Positions 56,867-64,000 of a DNA stretch of 64,000 nucleotides are shown in pieces. Every line of letters starts with the position of its first letter. Within the stretch, counting starts at the first letter, position 1. Location of the stretch: contig NZ_JAGGCS010000003.1 in assembly GCF_022884085.1 (NCBI RefSeq), positions 33,437 to 97,436 of the forward strand. Direction: 5' to 3'. A program made the translations under genes and the position numbers. The notes under the pieces were generated by a model, which was given only the letters and a program-made list of their open reading frames with translations, searched no databases and was not told where the DNA came from. The stretch comes from Paenirhizobium cremeum (lineage in GTDB: Bacteria; Pseudomonadota; Alphaproteobacteria; Rhizobiales; Rhizobiaceae).

Positions 56867-56873
56867 TTTCGTT

Positions 56874-57299
56874 TCAGGCGGCCTTTCGGACCGTCACGAC
56901 GATTTCCTGCCCGAGCGCGAGAAGCGCTTCCTGCAGGAGCCCGATCTTCGTCCCGTGGTCGGGGTCGAGGATACGGCGGGCTTCCGTCTCGGTCTTGCCG
57001 AGCCTGCGGGCAAGCTCAGACTTGGAAATCCCGGCCTGTCGAAAGGCCTGGATAACCGCGAGCTTGGCCGCTTCGTCCGCGGCGACCGCGACCGGTACCC
57101 CGTCATGGGCCGCCGGTTGCGGGAGGTCGCGGCCGTCCTGGAGGATGCCCCGAAGGGCGAGACCAAGCGCTTCCCGAGCGTTGGTCATCGCCTCCTCGAA
57201 GGTATCGCCGGCGGTGATTGCCTCCGGGACGTCGGCAAAAGTGACGATGAACCCGCCATCGGGATCTTCCTCGACTGTTGCCTGATAGGTGTATTGCAT
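56874..57299 (-). CDS. hicB: HicB-family antitoxin
   Basis: A 141-aa antitoxin. The N-terminal RNase H-like HicB fold (YTYQATVEEDPDGGFIVTFADVPEAITAGDTFEEAMTNA) neutralises HicA, and a C-terminal XRE-type HTH (GISKSELARRLGKTETEARRIL) binds the operator. It follows hicA in the same operon and should autoregulate it. It is longer than minimal HicB because of the HTH. Confidence 0.9.
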   Translation of the reverse strand: MQYTYQATVEEDPDGGFIVTFADVPEAITAGDTFEEAMTNAREALGLALRGILQDGRDLPQPAAHDGVPVAVAADEAAKLAVIQAFRQAGISKSELARRLGKTETEARRILDPDHGTKIGLLQEALLALGQEIVVTVRKAA

Positions 57300-57356
57300 G
57301 GTCGTCCTCTTATTTCCCTTTCGTTTTTTGTTCCTGGCGACCGGGAGGGCTTGGCA

Positions 57357-57551
57357 TCATTCGATGCCAAGCTGTTTCCTGACCAGTCGCACGTAGTTTG
57401 GATTGAGTTCGCCGGATTTGATCGTGGAGATCTTGCCGTCGTACTTGACCCGGTAGTGCGAACCTTTCCCTTTCCCTTCGAAGACCTCCAGAACCTTGTT
57501 CTGTTCCTTTGCGATCCGGCGAAGTTCCCGAAGAAACTGTTCGCGTTTCAA
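57357..57551 (-). CDS. hicA: HicA-family mRNA interferase toxin
   Basis: A 64-aa toxin with a dsRBD-like fold and the conserved catalytic histidine in KGSHYRV; ends NPNYVRLVRKQLGIE as in the family. Start is TTG, preceded by AAGGAGG at about 10 bases, which would keep toxin levels low. Transcribed first in a toxin-antitoxin operon, with an operator pair upstream. Target mRNAs cannot be inferred. Confidence 0.88.
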   Translation of the reverse strand: MKREQFLRELRRIAKEQNKVLEVFEGKGKGSHYRVKYDGKISTIKSGELNPNYVRLVRKQLGIE

Positions 57552-57597
57552 GCCCTTTCACCTCCTTCCTCTTGTTCGCGTTTCCTTGGGATTATGT

Positions 57598-57646
57598 TTC
57601 GCACATTTTTGTGCGAATTGCAAGAGGCATCGCACAAAAATGTGCG
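57598..57646 (-). promoter_or_regulatory. Paired HicB operators
   Basis: TTCGCACA-TTTT-TGTGCGAA (57,598-57,617) is a perfect palindrome. CGCACA-AAAA-TGTGCG (57,631-57,646) is a second. Their cores GCACATTTTTGTGC and GCACAAAAATGTGC are reverse complements, with centres 31 bp apart (about three turns). They lie about 50 bases upstream of hicA and about 40 bases before the primase start, so HicB could silence both. Confidence 0.7.
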
Positions 57647-57685
57647 GAATATAGGTGTCGGTTTGGCCGCTGCGTGAGGGGCACA

Positions 57686-59041
57686 ATGAACGCCGCAATC
57701 GAAGAATTCGTCACCAATGCCCGCGCCGTCCCCTTCGATGCGGCGGCTGACCGGCTGAAGGTGCCCGAAGCGCCGAAGGGCAGGCCGGAATATCAGGGTC
57801 CGTGCCCGCGCTGCGGCGGCCATGACCGTTTCGCGGTCAATCGCAAGAAAGGTGTCTGGGTCTGCCGCGGAGCCGACGGCGGCCGCGACGGGATCGGTCT
57901 TGCCGCCCATCTCCTGCATCTCGACCTGCGCCGCCGCGAGGAATTCCTCAAGGCCTGCGCCGCCGTGCTCGGCGAAGAGGTGCCGGAAGGGGCCGAGCGG
58001 GAAAGCGACGAGGAGCGGGAAGCCCGCCTGAAGCGGATCGCCGAGGCGAAGGTCAAGGCGGATGCCGACAGGCAGGACAGGGAAAAGAAACAGGCCGATT
58101 TCCGGGAAAGGGAGATCGGCAAGGGCCGCGGCATCTACCTCAACGCCACGGATTGCCGCAGGGACGAACCGGACGCTCTGGAGGGCGCGCGGATCGTCTC
58201 CTCCTACCTGCAGGCGCGCACGGGTTTCGTGCCCGCCGGCGGCGTGTTCGTCCACCTCAGGTTCGTCCCGCGTTGCACCTACTGGCACGGGCAGGACGAT
58301 TTCGACCGGCCGCTGGCGCTGTATGACGGGCCGGCGATGATCGCGCCTTTCATGGATTGCGAAGGCCGGATTATCGGCTGCCACCAGACATGGATCGACC
58401 TGTCGCAGATACCGAAGCGCCGGCCGATGCTTTGGGGTGTGACCAAGGCCGGAGCTGAAGCGGGGATGCGCGACGAACCAGGTGTCGGTGCTCAGAGGCC
58501 CATCCAGAAATGGCTGGATGCCGAATACTTTGAGCCGCTTGCCACCAAGAAGATGCGCGGCGCGAAAAAGGGTGGGTTCATCCCGGTCTATGGCGATCCC
58601 TCTTCCGCAAGGTGGATGGGCGGCGAGGGGATCGAGACCGTCTGCGCCGTCGCGGCTCCCGAAGGCTGGCGCGACGACACGTTCTATTTCGCGGCCGGCG
58701 ATATCGGCAATCTCGCCGGCCCGGCCGACCCGAAATCGGCGTTCAATCATCCGACCCTGAAGAAGGAGGATGCGGCCGGGCGCCTTCGGGCGATCCGGGT
58801 ACAAGGCCCGGTTCCGCGCCCAAATGCCGAGACCGGCGACGCTCTACATGTTCCGGGCCATGTCACCGAACTCGTCCTGCTCGCCGATGGCGACAGCGAG
58901 CCCGTCGCGACCGCCTCGGCCATGGCCCGGGCGGAAGCCCGCCATGCGCGGGAAGGACGGCAGGTTTCTATCTGGTGGCCGCCCGAGGGGCTGGATTTCG
59001 CCGAAGCGATGGCGGCGGCGATGGGAGGCGGCGATGCGTAA
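57686..59041 (+). CDS. Phage primase-type zinc-binding/Toprim-like protein
   Basis: A 451-aa protein. An N-terminal zinc ribbon (CPRCGGHDRFAVNRKKGVWVCR, like CHC2/P4 alpha primase) is followed by a Lys/Glu-rich helix and a C-terminal acidic segment (ELVLLADGDSEPVATASAMARAEARHARE) resembling the Toprim DxD region. It probably primes phage DNA synthesis for the SF3 helicase encoded just downstream. Start at MNAAIEEFVTN; overlap with the next gene is 8 bases. Confidence 0.8.
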   Translation: MNAAIEEFVTNARAVPFDAAADRLKVPEAPKGRPEYQGPCPRCGGHDRFAVNRKKGVWVCRGADGGRDGIGLAAHLLHLDLRRREEFLKACAAVLGEEVPEGAERESDEEREARLKRIAEAKVKADADRQDREKKQADFREREIGKGRGIYLNATDCRRDEPDALEGARIVSSYLQARTGFVPAGGVFVHLRFVPRCTYWHGQDDFDRPLALYDGPAMIAPFMDCEGRIIGCHQTWIDLSQIPKRRPMLWGVTKAGAEAGMRDEPGVGAQRPIQKWLDAEYFEPLATKKMRGAKKGGFIPVYGDPSSARWMGGEGIETVCAVAAPEGWRDDTFYFAAGDIGNLAGPADPKSAFNHPTLKKEDAAGRLRAIRVQGPVPRPNAETGDALHVPGHVTELVLLADGDSEPVATASAMARAEARHAREGRQVSIWWPPEGLDFAEAMAAAMGGGDA

Positions 59042-59213
59042 ACCTGCGTTCCGTCTGTTCCTTGTCGCGTGGACGGGTGGCGCTTTCGCGGCCTCGTTCC
59101 GGGTCGACTGGCTGGGGCTTTGGCCCGGCCTCATCGCCCTTTTCCTCATCGGCGGTCTCACCCGCTTCGTCTTCGATCTGATCCTCTCCCGATACTGGCT
59201 GCCAAAAGAATGA
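59034..59213 (+). CDS. Small membrane protein between primase and helicase
   Basis: A 59-aa protein with one or two TM segments (FRLFLVAWTGGAFAASF, LWPGLIALFLIGGLTRFVF). It overlaps the primase gene by 8 bases and the helicase by 4, so it is part of the replication operon. Function unknown. Confidence 0.6.
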   Translation: MRKPAFRLFLVAWTGGAFAASFRVDWLGLWPGLIALFLIGGLTRFVFDLILSRYWLPKE

Positions 59214-61012
59214 CCGATACCAAAAAGCCGAATATTCCTGACGCCGTCGCGAGGATACTCGCCGAGGCGCAGGCGCAGCGGGCGGGCTATGCGCAAAACC
59301 CCGGAACCCCTGAAGGCCCTGCGGGCGAGCCGGTGGCGGCGATTGCCGGCGACAGCGATGCCGATCCGGCTGTCGTCGCGTTCTGCGCCGAGTTCGATCA
59401 TTCCGATACGGACAACGGCAAGCGGTTGAGGCTGCATTTCGGCGACGACCTGCTCGTTGTCGCGCAGGAGAAGGGCAAGACGCCGACATTCGCGGTCTGG
59501 ACCGGCTCCCATTGGGACGTGGCGAATGGCGGACAGAAGGCAAAGGCGATCGCGCAGCGTCTCGGAGACCGGATCGCGGCCGAGACGGCGTTCATCGTGC
59601 CGAACGCCTATGAGCAGATGGTGCTCGACCTGGCCGAGGAGGCGCGCAAGAAGCCGGAAAGCGAGCGCACGGCGCAGGAAAAGAAACTGGTCGCTGAAGC
59701 CGACAAGGCCGATGAGGGGCATGGAAAGCGGATCAAGCGCCGGCTCGACCATGCGGTGACCTCGAAAAACGTGGCGAAGATCAACGCCATGCTGGAGAGC
59801 CTTGCGCCGCACATCATGCGCAGCCCGGACGATTTCAACGCCGACAAGTGGATGGTGGCGGTCAAGAACGCCACGCTGAAATTCGAGCGCACCATGGCCA
59901 AGCGGAGAAACCCGCGCCATGTGAGCCTCGAGGAGACGCCGGATGCCCCTGAATTCATCGATGTCTGCACCGATTTCCGCCTGAAGGTGATCGAAGGCCA
60001 CCGGCGCAAGGATCTGATTACCAGCGTCGTGCCGGTGGCCTATGACAAAAAGGCGGTCTGCCCGCGATGGAATGCATTCATCTCCAGCAAGCTGCCGGAC
60101 GAATCGGTCCGGAGGCTGGTGCAGGTGAGTTCCGGCCTCAGCATGCTGGGGATCACCGTGCAATACCTGTTCTTCCATTACGGGAATGGGGCGAACGGAA
60201 AGTCCGTCTACATGGAAACGCTGTGCCGCGTCCTGGGCGAGGCTGCCGTGACGCTGCCATCGACCAGTATCATCGGCGAGGGCGGCTCGTCGGGCAGCGC
60301 AAGCCCCGATCTGGCCCGCCTCTACGGCAAGCGCATGCTGCGCGTCAAGGAGTTGCCGGAAGGCGAGGATCTCAGGGAAAACCTCGTCAAGGAGCTGACG
60401 GGCGGCGAGACGGTGACGGCGCGTGACCTCTTCTCCGGCTACATGGATTTCGAGCCGAAATTCATCGCCATGATGAGCGGCAACGGCTATCCGCGCATCA
60501 GCGGCACGGATGACGGTATCTGGCGGCGCATGGCGGTCATTCACTGGCCGCGACAGATCGCCAAGGAGGACCGTCGGGAGTTTCAGGATGTGATCGCGTC
60601 CTTCGAGCCGGAATATCCGGGCATCCTCAACTGGCTGGTGGAAGGCGTCGAGATATACCTGCGCGAGGGGCTGGTGATCCCGGAGGCCGTCGTGGAGGCG
60701 ACGCAGGCCTATCGCGACGACATGGACCGTACGGCGGCTTTCGTTGCCCGCTGCATCCAGCGCGACGATGGCGCCCCGCCAGTCGAGGGCAAGGTGCTCT
60801 ATCAGGCCTATTGCGATTTCACCGTCGACCAGGGCGGCCGGCCGATGAACAACACCGCATTCGGGCGCGACATGGGCAAGAAATTCCAGAAGGACCGATC
60901 GACGGGCGTGGTGCTCTATCGCGGCATCCGCCTGGTCAATGTGCCCTACATGGATCGCGGCCCCGAACCGCCGCCCGGCCGCTTCGATGAGCCCTTCCCG
61001 GAGAATTTCTGA
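59210..61012 (+). CDS. SF3 (P4/D5-type) DNA helicase
   Basis: A 600-aa replication protein. The C-terminal ATPase core has Walker A GNGANGKS at 325-332, a middle motif around ASPDLARLYGKRMLRVKELPEGE, and the SF3 arginine finger region SGTDDGIWRRMAVI. The N-terminal ~250 residues are D5_N-like. It should unwind the origin with the upstream primase. The iteron array lies 62 bases after its stop. No origin-binding domain is recognised. Confidence 0.87.
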   Translation: MTDTKKPNIPDAVARILAEAQAQRAGYAQNPGTPEGPAGEPVAAIAGDSDADPAVVAFCAEFDHSDTDNGKRLRLHFGDDLLVVAQEKGKTPTFAVWTGSHWDVANGGQKAKAIAQRLGDRIAAETAFIVPNAYEQMVLDLAEEARKKPESERTAQEKKLVAEADKADEGHGKRIKRRLDHAVTSKNVAKINAMLESLAPHIMRSPDDFNADKWMVAVKNATLKFERTMAKRRNPRHVSLEETPDAPEFIDVCTDFRLKVIEGHRRKDLITSVVPVAYDKKAVCPRWNAFISSKLPDESVRRLVQVSSGLSMLGITVQYLFFHYGNGANGKSVYMETLCRVLGEAAVTLPSTSIIGEGGSSGSASPDLARLYGKRMLRVKELPEGEDLRENLVKELTGGETVTARDLFSGYMDFEPKFIAMMSGNGYPRISGTDDGIWRRMAVIHWPRQIAKEDRREFQDVIASFEPEYPGILNWLVEGVEIYLREGLVIPEAVVEATQAYRDDMDRTAAFVARCIQRDDGAPPVEGKVLYQAYCDFTVDQGGRPMNNTAFGRDMGKKFQKDRSTGVVLYRGIRLVNVPYMDRGPEPPPGRFDEPFPENF

Positions 61013-61074
61013 CGATGGAGACCCCGCAACCCCCTCGCGGCTCGGCTCGAACCGTCAGAAATTGCGAAATCTGT

Positions 61075-61311
61075 CTGACAGTTCTGACAGTTGACCGGAT
61101 AGTTCAACGGATAGTTTGAGGCGAAAAATGCGAATGAAAACAATGGATGCTGACAGTTCGGATAGTTTTCCCGCGCCTATACGTAAAGGGTGTGGGGAGG
61201 TTCGGAGAATGCCATGCGTAATGCGGGAATAACTGTCAGAACTGTCTAACCTGTTGAAATATAATAAATAAACTATCTGAAAACTGTCAGGTAAACTGTC
61301 AGAACTGTCAG
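61075..61311. repeat. Mirror-symmetric array of twelve 9-bp iterons (candidate origin)
   Basis: Six copies of CTGACAGTT or close variants lie on one strand at 61,075, 61,084, 61,096, 61,108, 61,150 and 61,159. Six on the other lie at 61,231, 61,240, 61,271, 61,282, 61,294 and 61,303. Spacing inward from each end is 9, 12, 12, 42, 9 and 9, 12, 11, 31, 9. The whole 240-bp region is an imperfect inverted repeat centred near 61,195. An AT-rich run (61,254-61,280) lies in the right half. It sits right after the SF3 helicase, like the iterons read by P4 alpha. Confidence 0.75.
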
Positions 61312-61325
61312 AAAGGGTTTTGACC

Positions 61326-62123
61326 ATGAAGACCGTGAGCATTGAGAAGCTTTTGAACTGGGCTTTCACCCAGGAATTGCCCAAGGTAGGAAGCGGGGAT
61401 CTGAGCGTCGGCATCGGTCTCAGCAGCGCCTGGGCGATGACGCGGGATTTCGCGGTGCTCGGAACGCTGATCGATCGTTCGCCCAATATCTATGGCGTTG
61501 TGCCGGATTTCCTCGAATATGCCGAGCCGCATCCGGATGCGCTGGCGGTCGGGGCGGCCGTACGGGCGCTGGCGGACATGTCCTTCTCGATCCCGGACGG
61601 GTGGCATCCATTCCCGGAATGGCCGGACGAGCATGGTCTGATCGCCGCAGAGGTCGCCCGCGTTGTCGAGGAACAGCGCTTGAAGGGTGACCGGCTGTCC
61701 GGTCGTTACGTCGTGGCACTCGTCACCGGCTCCGCCATCCTCGGCTTCGGCCCGGACTGGCGGGCCGATAAGCCGCGCGTGAGGGAAGTCGAGCGCGCCG
61801 GAAAACCGGCATGGTTCGTCAGCCGCAAGAGCCGCGATGCATTCGGGCGCGTCTATGAATACGAAACGGACGGGTTTGATCGTCGCAAGCAAAGGCCGGT
61901 CAAGGGCGCCTATCGCAAGTATGTGCTGTCCGATCCGATCCGCGGTGCGATCCTGTCGCGGCTGGAGTGGGAACTCTGGCAGGACGCGCTTGCATACCTC
62001 GCAGGATCGCTTGCAGGCCGCCTCGAAGGCCACGCGATTGCGTCATTCATTCCCGACCGTCATCCGTGGAGACGGCGGGTGCGTTCTGAAAATTCCTCGC
62101 AAGATGTTGATCTGGCTGGATAA
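61326..62123 (+). CDS. Phage protein of unknown function
   Basis: A 265-aa protein (MKTVSIEKLLNWAFTQELPKVG...). AAAGGG precedes the ATG; a TTG six bases earlier is in frame. The last iteron ends 14 bases before this start, so the array may also regulate it. Regions such as GWHPFPEWPDEHGLIAAEVARVV suggest a phage-specific family I cannot name. Confidence 0.7.
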   Translation: MKTVSIEKLLNWAFTQELPKVGSGDLSVGIGLSSAWAMTRDFAVLGTLIDRSPNIYGVVPDFLEYAEPHPDALAVGAAVRALADMSFSIPDGWHPFPEWPDEHGLIAAEVARVVEEQRLKGDRLSGRYVVALVTGSAILGFGPDWRADKPRVREVERAGKPAWFVSRKSRDAFGRVYEYETDGFDRRKQRPVKGAYRKYVLSDPIRGAILSRLEWELWQDALAYLAGSLAGRLEGHAIASFIPDRHPWRRRVRSENSSQDVDLAG

Positions 62124-62193
62124 GTTTTTCAGGAAACGGTCTTGAGATGCGGCAGTTGGTTGACATAGTATAAGCACACTGAAAAAGGTAGGA

Positions 62194-62230
62194 AAAACCC
62201 GCTAGGCCATCGCCCGGCGGGTTTTGCTTT
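62194..62230 (+). terminator. Rho-independent terminator before the packaging genes
   Basis: Perfect 9-bp stem (AAAACCCGC and GCGGGTTTT) with a 14-base loop, followed by GCTTTT. Confidence 0.8.
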
Positions 62231-62300
62231 TCCGGGCCTGATGTCGAGCCGATGGAGGCTGTCATGAACCCCGCCGCTGTAATGGCGGCATTCTCGAAAG

Positions 62301-62843
62301 GTGCATGCGGTGTCTGACGTCAGGTTCGATGCGTCCGAGATCGAGCAGCTGGGCAGGGCGATTGCCAATCTGCCGGGCGAGATCAAGGGCAAGGCCATGG
62401 CGCGGGCGATGAGCCGCATGCGCGACATGGCTCGCACCCGGATCGTCAGGCGAAGCGCCGAGCGTGTCGACATGACGCCCGGCAAGATCCGGCAATTGAC
62501 GACCGCGTATTTCAACGCGGGCAGCGCGACGATCGAAGTCGTCGAGAAATCGGGATGGATACCGCTCTATCAGTTGGGCGCACGCCAGACGAGATCGGGT
62601 GTATCGGTCAGGCTTCGAGGGTCTTATCGCTCCGCATTCATCGCTGAGATGAAGTCGGGTCACCGCGGCGTAATGAAGCGGGAGGGCAAGGGCAGGCTCC
62701 CGATCCGTGAACTGTTCGGCCCGAACCCGGCGCACGACGTCACCAACAACCCGGAAGTGTTCCTCAAGGTGCTGGCGGAACTGATCGAGGACCATCTGGC
62801 GCCTCGCATCCTCCACGAACTCGACCGCCTCCTCCCCCGATAG
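62301..62843 (+). CDS. Phage minor tail-type protein
   Basis: A 180-aa protein resembling minor tail protein Z/GpZ-like proteins (RAMSRMRDMARTRIVRRSAERVDMTPGKIRQL; LFGPNPAHDVTN; LAELIEDHLAPRI). It would act in tail assembly. ATG at 62,301 or a GTG nine bases later. It is unusual for a tail gene to precede the terminase; this arrangement occurs in some rhizobial phages. Confidence 0.7.
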   Translation: MHAVSDVRFDASEIEQLGRAIANLPGEIKGKAMARAMSRMRDMARTRIVRRSAERVDMTPGKIRQLTTAYFNAGSATIEVVEKSGWIPLYQLGARQTRSGVSVRLRGSYRSAFIAEMKSGHRGVMKREGKGRLPIRELFGPNPAHDVTNNPEVFLKVLAELIEDHLAPRILHELDRLLPR

Positions 62844-62974
62844 GGCTGGTCTGCCGTCGAGGGCCGGGCACCACACCCCCCTGGGTCAAGGGACCGTATA
62901 AAGTTTCCCCCCGCAGCGGGCCGGGGCGACCCCGAAATCTCGCCAGTCTGACCCTAAATTCGAAGCCTAAACTT

Positions 62975-63003
62975 CTAAAGAACGGCTAAAGAGCTAAAGA
63001 ACG
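62975..63003 (+). repeat. CTAAAGAACG repeats before the terminase small-subunit gene
   Basis: Two exact copies of CTAAAGAACG (62,975-62,984 and 62,994-63,003), 19 bp apart, with a CTAAAG between them (62,986-62,991). They lie in the 173-base gap, just before the TerS start at 63,017, where cos-site or TerS-binding elements are expected. Nothing else is recognised in the gap. Confidence 0.4.
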
Positions 63004-63016
63004 CGGTAAAGTCGGA

Positions 63017-63667
63017 ATGGAAGCCTCTGTCACCAAAGGCGAATTCGCGGCGCTGATCGGCGTTTCTCCGGGTCGGGTCAGTCAATACCTGACTGAGGGC
63101 AAGATTTCCCAGGCCGCGCTGGTAGGGTCTGGGCGAAACGCGAAGATCCGCGTCGAGCAGGCGAAAGCCGATCTTCGGCTTACGTTGGATGTTTCACAGC
63201 GGCTCGGCAATGGTATCGACACGCAGATCGATGCTGGCGGCCAGCCGGTTATCGTTGATGGCAACGCTGCCGGGACCGTCGTCCCGCCGCCGCTCCAGCA
63301 GAGCGGCATCGACTATGAGATCAAGCAGCAGAAGCTCGAAGCTGCTCGTCGGGCAAACAGGAACGCAGCCATCAACGAGGCGCGTGAGCGCGGCCAGCTG
63401 ATGGATACGGATGCTGGGCGTGCCGAGATGACGCGCGTCGCGTCCGCCCTGATGGATGTCTTCGATGGCGGGCTGAGCGACATGGCCACGGCCATTGCAG
63501 CCGAATTCCAGCTTCCGCAGCGCGATGTGAAACACATCTTGCGGAAGGAGTTCCGGAAGCTGCGGGAGACCGCGGCGAAACAGATGAAGACGAAGGCAGT
63601 CAGCGTCCCCGAGTATAGTGAGGTCGTCATCGAGGCCGAGGAGGCCGACCCGGCGGAACTGGCATGA
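63017..63667 (+). CDS. Terminase small subunit (Nu1-like)
   Basis: A 216-aa protein with an N-terminal winged HTH (VTKGEFAALIGVSPGRVSQYLTEGKIS) as in lambda Nu1, then a helical oligomerisation segment (EIKQQKLEAARRANRNAAINEARERGQL). It recognises the packaging site and recruits the large subunit. Its stop overlaps the next start (ATGA). Confidence 0.85.
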   Translation: MEASVTKGEFAALIGVSPGRVSQYLTEGKISQAALVGSGRNAKIRVEQAKADLRLTLDVSQRLGNGIDTQIDAGGQPVIVDGNAAGTVVPPPLQQSGIDYEIKQQKLEAARRANRNAAINEARERGQLMDTDAGRAEMTRVASALMDVFDGGLSDMATAIAAEFQLPQRDVKHILRKEFRKLRETAAKQMKTKAVSVPEYSEVVIEAEEADPAELA

Positions 63668-64000
63668 ACCAGATCGTCGTGGAAACAGCCAATGCAGAGC
63701 GTATCGCCTACGACGTGCTGCATGACGTCCTCAAGCCGGCCGACGATGTCGACTACCTGAAATGGGCCGAAGACAACATCGTCTTCTCGGAACTGGAGAG
63801 CCCGGACTATCCGGGGCCATATAACCGGCGGCTGTTCCGTTATTTCGATGAGGTGCTGCGGGCGCTTTCGCCTGACGATCTATGCCGCATCGTGACGCTT
63901 GCAAAGTCGGCGCAGATCGGCGGGACGGTCATCGCCAACATCTATACCGGCGGTTCGATGGACATGGACCCTTCGTGGTTCTTGTATGTCCATCCGACGG
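63664..64000 (+). CDS. Terminase large subunit (GpA family), partial
   Basis: The 5' end of a packaging ATPase/nuclease; 112 codons are visible and the gene runs off the window. ILAKSAQIGGTVIANIYT-like sequence (LAKSAQIGGTVIAN) is the GpA-type Walker A region, preceded by WAEDNIVFSELESPDYPGPY. Starts with ATGA overlap of the small subunit. GpA-type packaging would produce cohesive ends. Confidence 0.88.
   Translation, partial: MNQIVVETANAERIAYDVLHDVLKPADDVDYLKWAEDNIVFSELESPDYPGPYNRRLFRYFDEVLRALSPDDLCRIVTLAKSAQIGGTVIANIYTGGSMDMDPSWFLYVHPT

Larger units (their letters stand above)
38861..64000. mobile_element. Prophage, left part, integrated at tRNA-Cys
   Basis: From the tRNA-Cys 3' end to the window edge the genes are phage-type: integrase, excisionase-like HTH, SSB, sliding clamp, S24 repressor, Cro-like protein, primase, SF3 helicase, tail-type protein and terminase. 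Genes overlap by 1-8 bases in long operons. The element is temperate and lambdoid in layout (divergent early operons around an immunity region). The right end, structural genes and lysis genes are outside the window, so intactness cannot be judged. Confidence 0.92.

Noticed and set aside
56700..57677. 325-codon plus-strand frame starting at the methyltransferase remnant
   Set aside because: After about 33 codons it is the antisense of hicB and hicA, which are confidently identified.
61050..61311. CRISPR-like array
   Set aside because: Repeats are only 9 bp, occur in both orientations and have irregular spacing (9-42 bp) with no unique spacers, so iterons fit better.

Overview
The window is high-GC DNA from an alphaproteobacterium, most likely a member of the Rhizobiaceae (Rhizobium/Agrobacterium/Ensifer/Shinella group; genus not resolved). 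The basis is the gene content: B12-dependent ribonucleotide reductase as the RNR, a HlyU-family protein, an Lrp/ald pair, a DUF1203 protein, a sulfurtransferase-acetyltransferase fusion, and phage genes of types I associate with rhizobial prophages. All family calls are made by reading the sequence; no search was run.

Bases 1 to about 38,860 are ordinary chromosome. In order: nrdJ with tandem NrdR boxes; a chemoreceptor; an ArsR/SRPBCC pair; gpt; a double-domain universal stress protein; a molybdopterin-binding protein; wrbA; tRNA-Leu; trkH; ilvA; hydrolases; azoR with a divergent LysR regulator; a 2',3'-cyclic nucleotide phosphodiesterase; an Lrp regulator divergent from ald; a sulfurtransferase-GNAT fusion; alaX-cysK; a photolyase; tRNA-Asn and tRNA-Cys. 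Cyclic-di-GMP genes are concentrated between 11.3 and 30 kb: two PilZ proteins, a CHASE4-type GGDEF-EAL protein, a multi-TM GGDEF enzyme, and an ammonium transporter fused to GGDEF-EAL.

From tRNA-Cys (38,787-38,860) to the end of the window lies a prophage, integrated at the tRNA 3' end and running off the right edge. A leftward early operon (49,014 down to 38,892) encodes small proteins, an HD hydrolase, SSB, a DUF2303 protein, a sliding clamp, a MazG-type pyrophosphatase, ASCH and DUF5131 proteins, an excisionase-like protein, the integrase and an HNH-like protein. A lambdoid immunity region (49.1-50.9 kb) holds a CI-like S24 repressor and a Cro-like protein. It is bracketed by two inverted copies of a 32-bp promoter/operator, and also carries an exported protein in a rex-like position. 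The rightward operon encodes regulators, a helicase-methyltransferase fusion, a frameshifted zinc ribbon, a truncated C5 methyltransferase with a hicBA toxin-antitoxin module at the break, and a primase plus SF3 helicase. Next come a mirror-symmetric array of twelve 9-bp iterons (candidate replication origin), a tail-type protein and the terminase subunits.

The strongest leads are the mirror-image iteron array at 61,075-61,311, the Amt-GGDEF-EAL fusion, the replacement of a phage methyltransferase by hicBA next to a G7 frameshift, the inverted 32-bp operators, and an integrase-arm/HNH-like chimera beside the attachment site.
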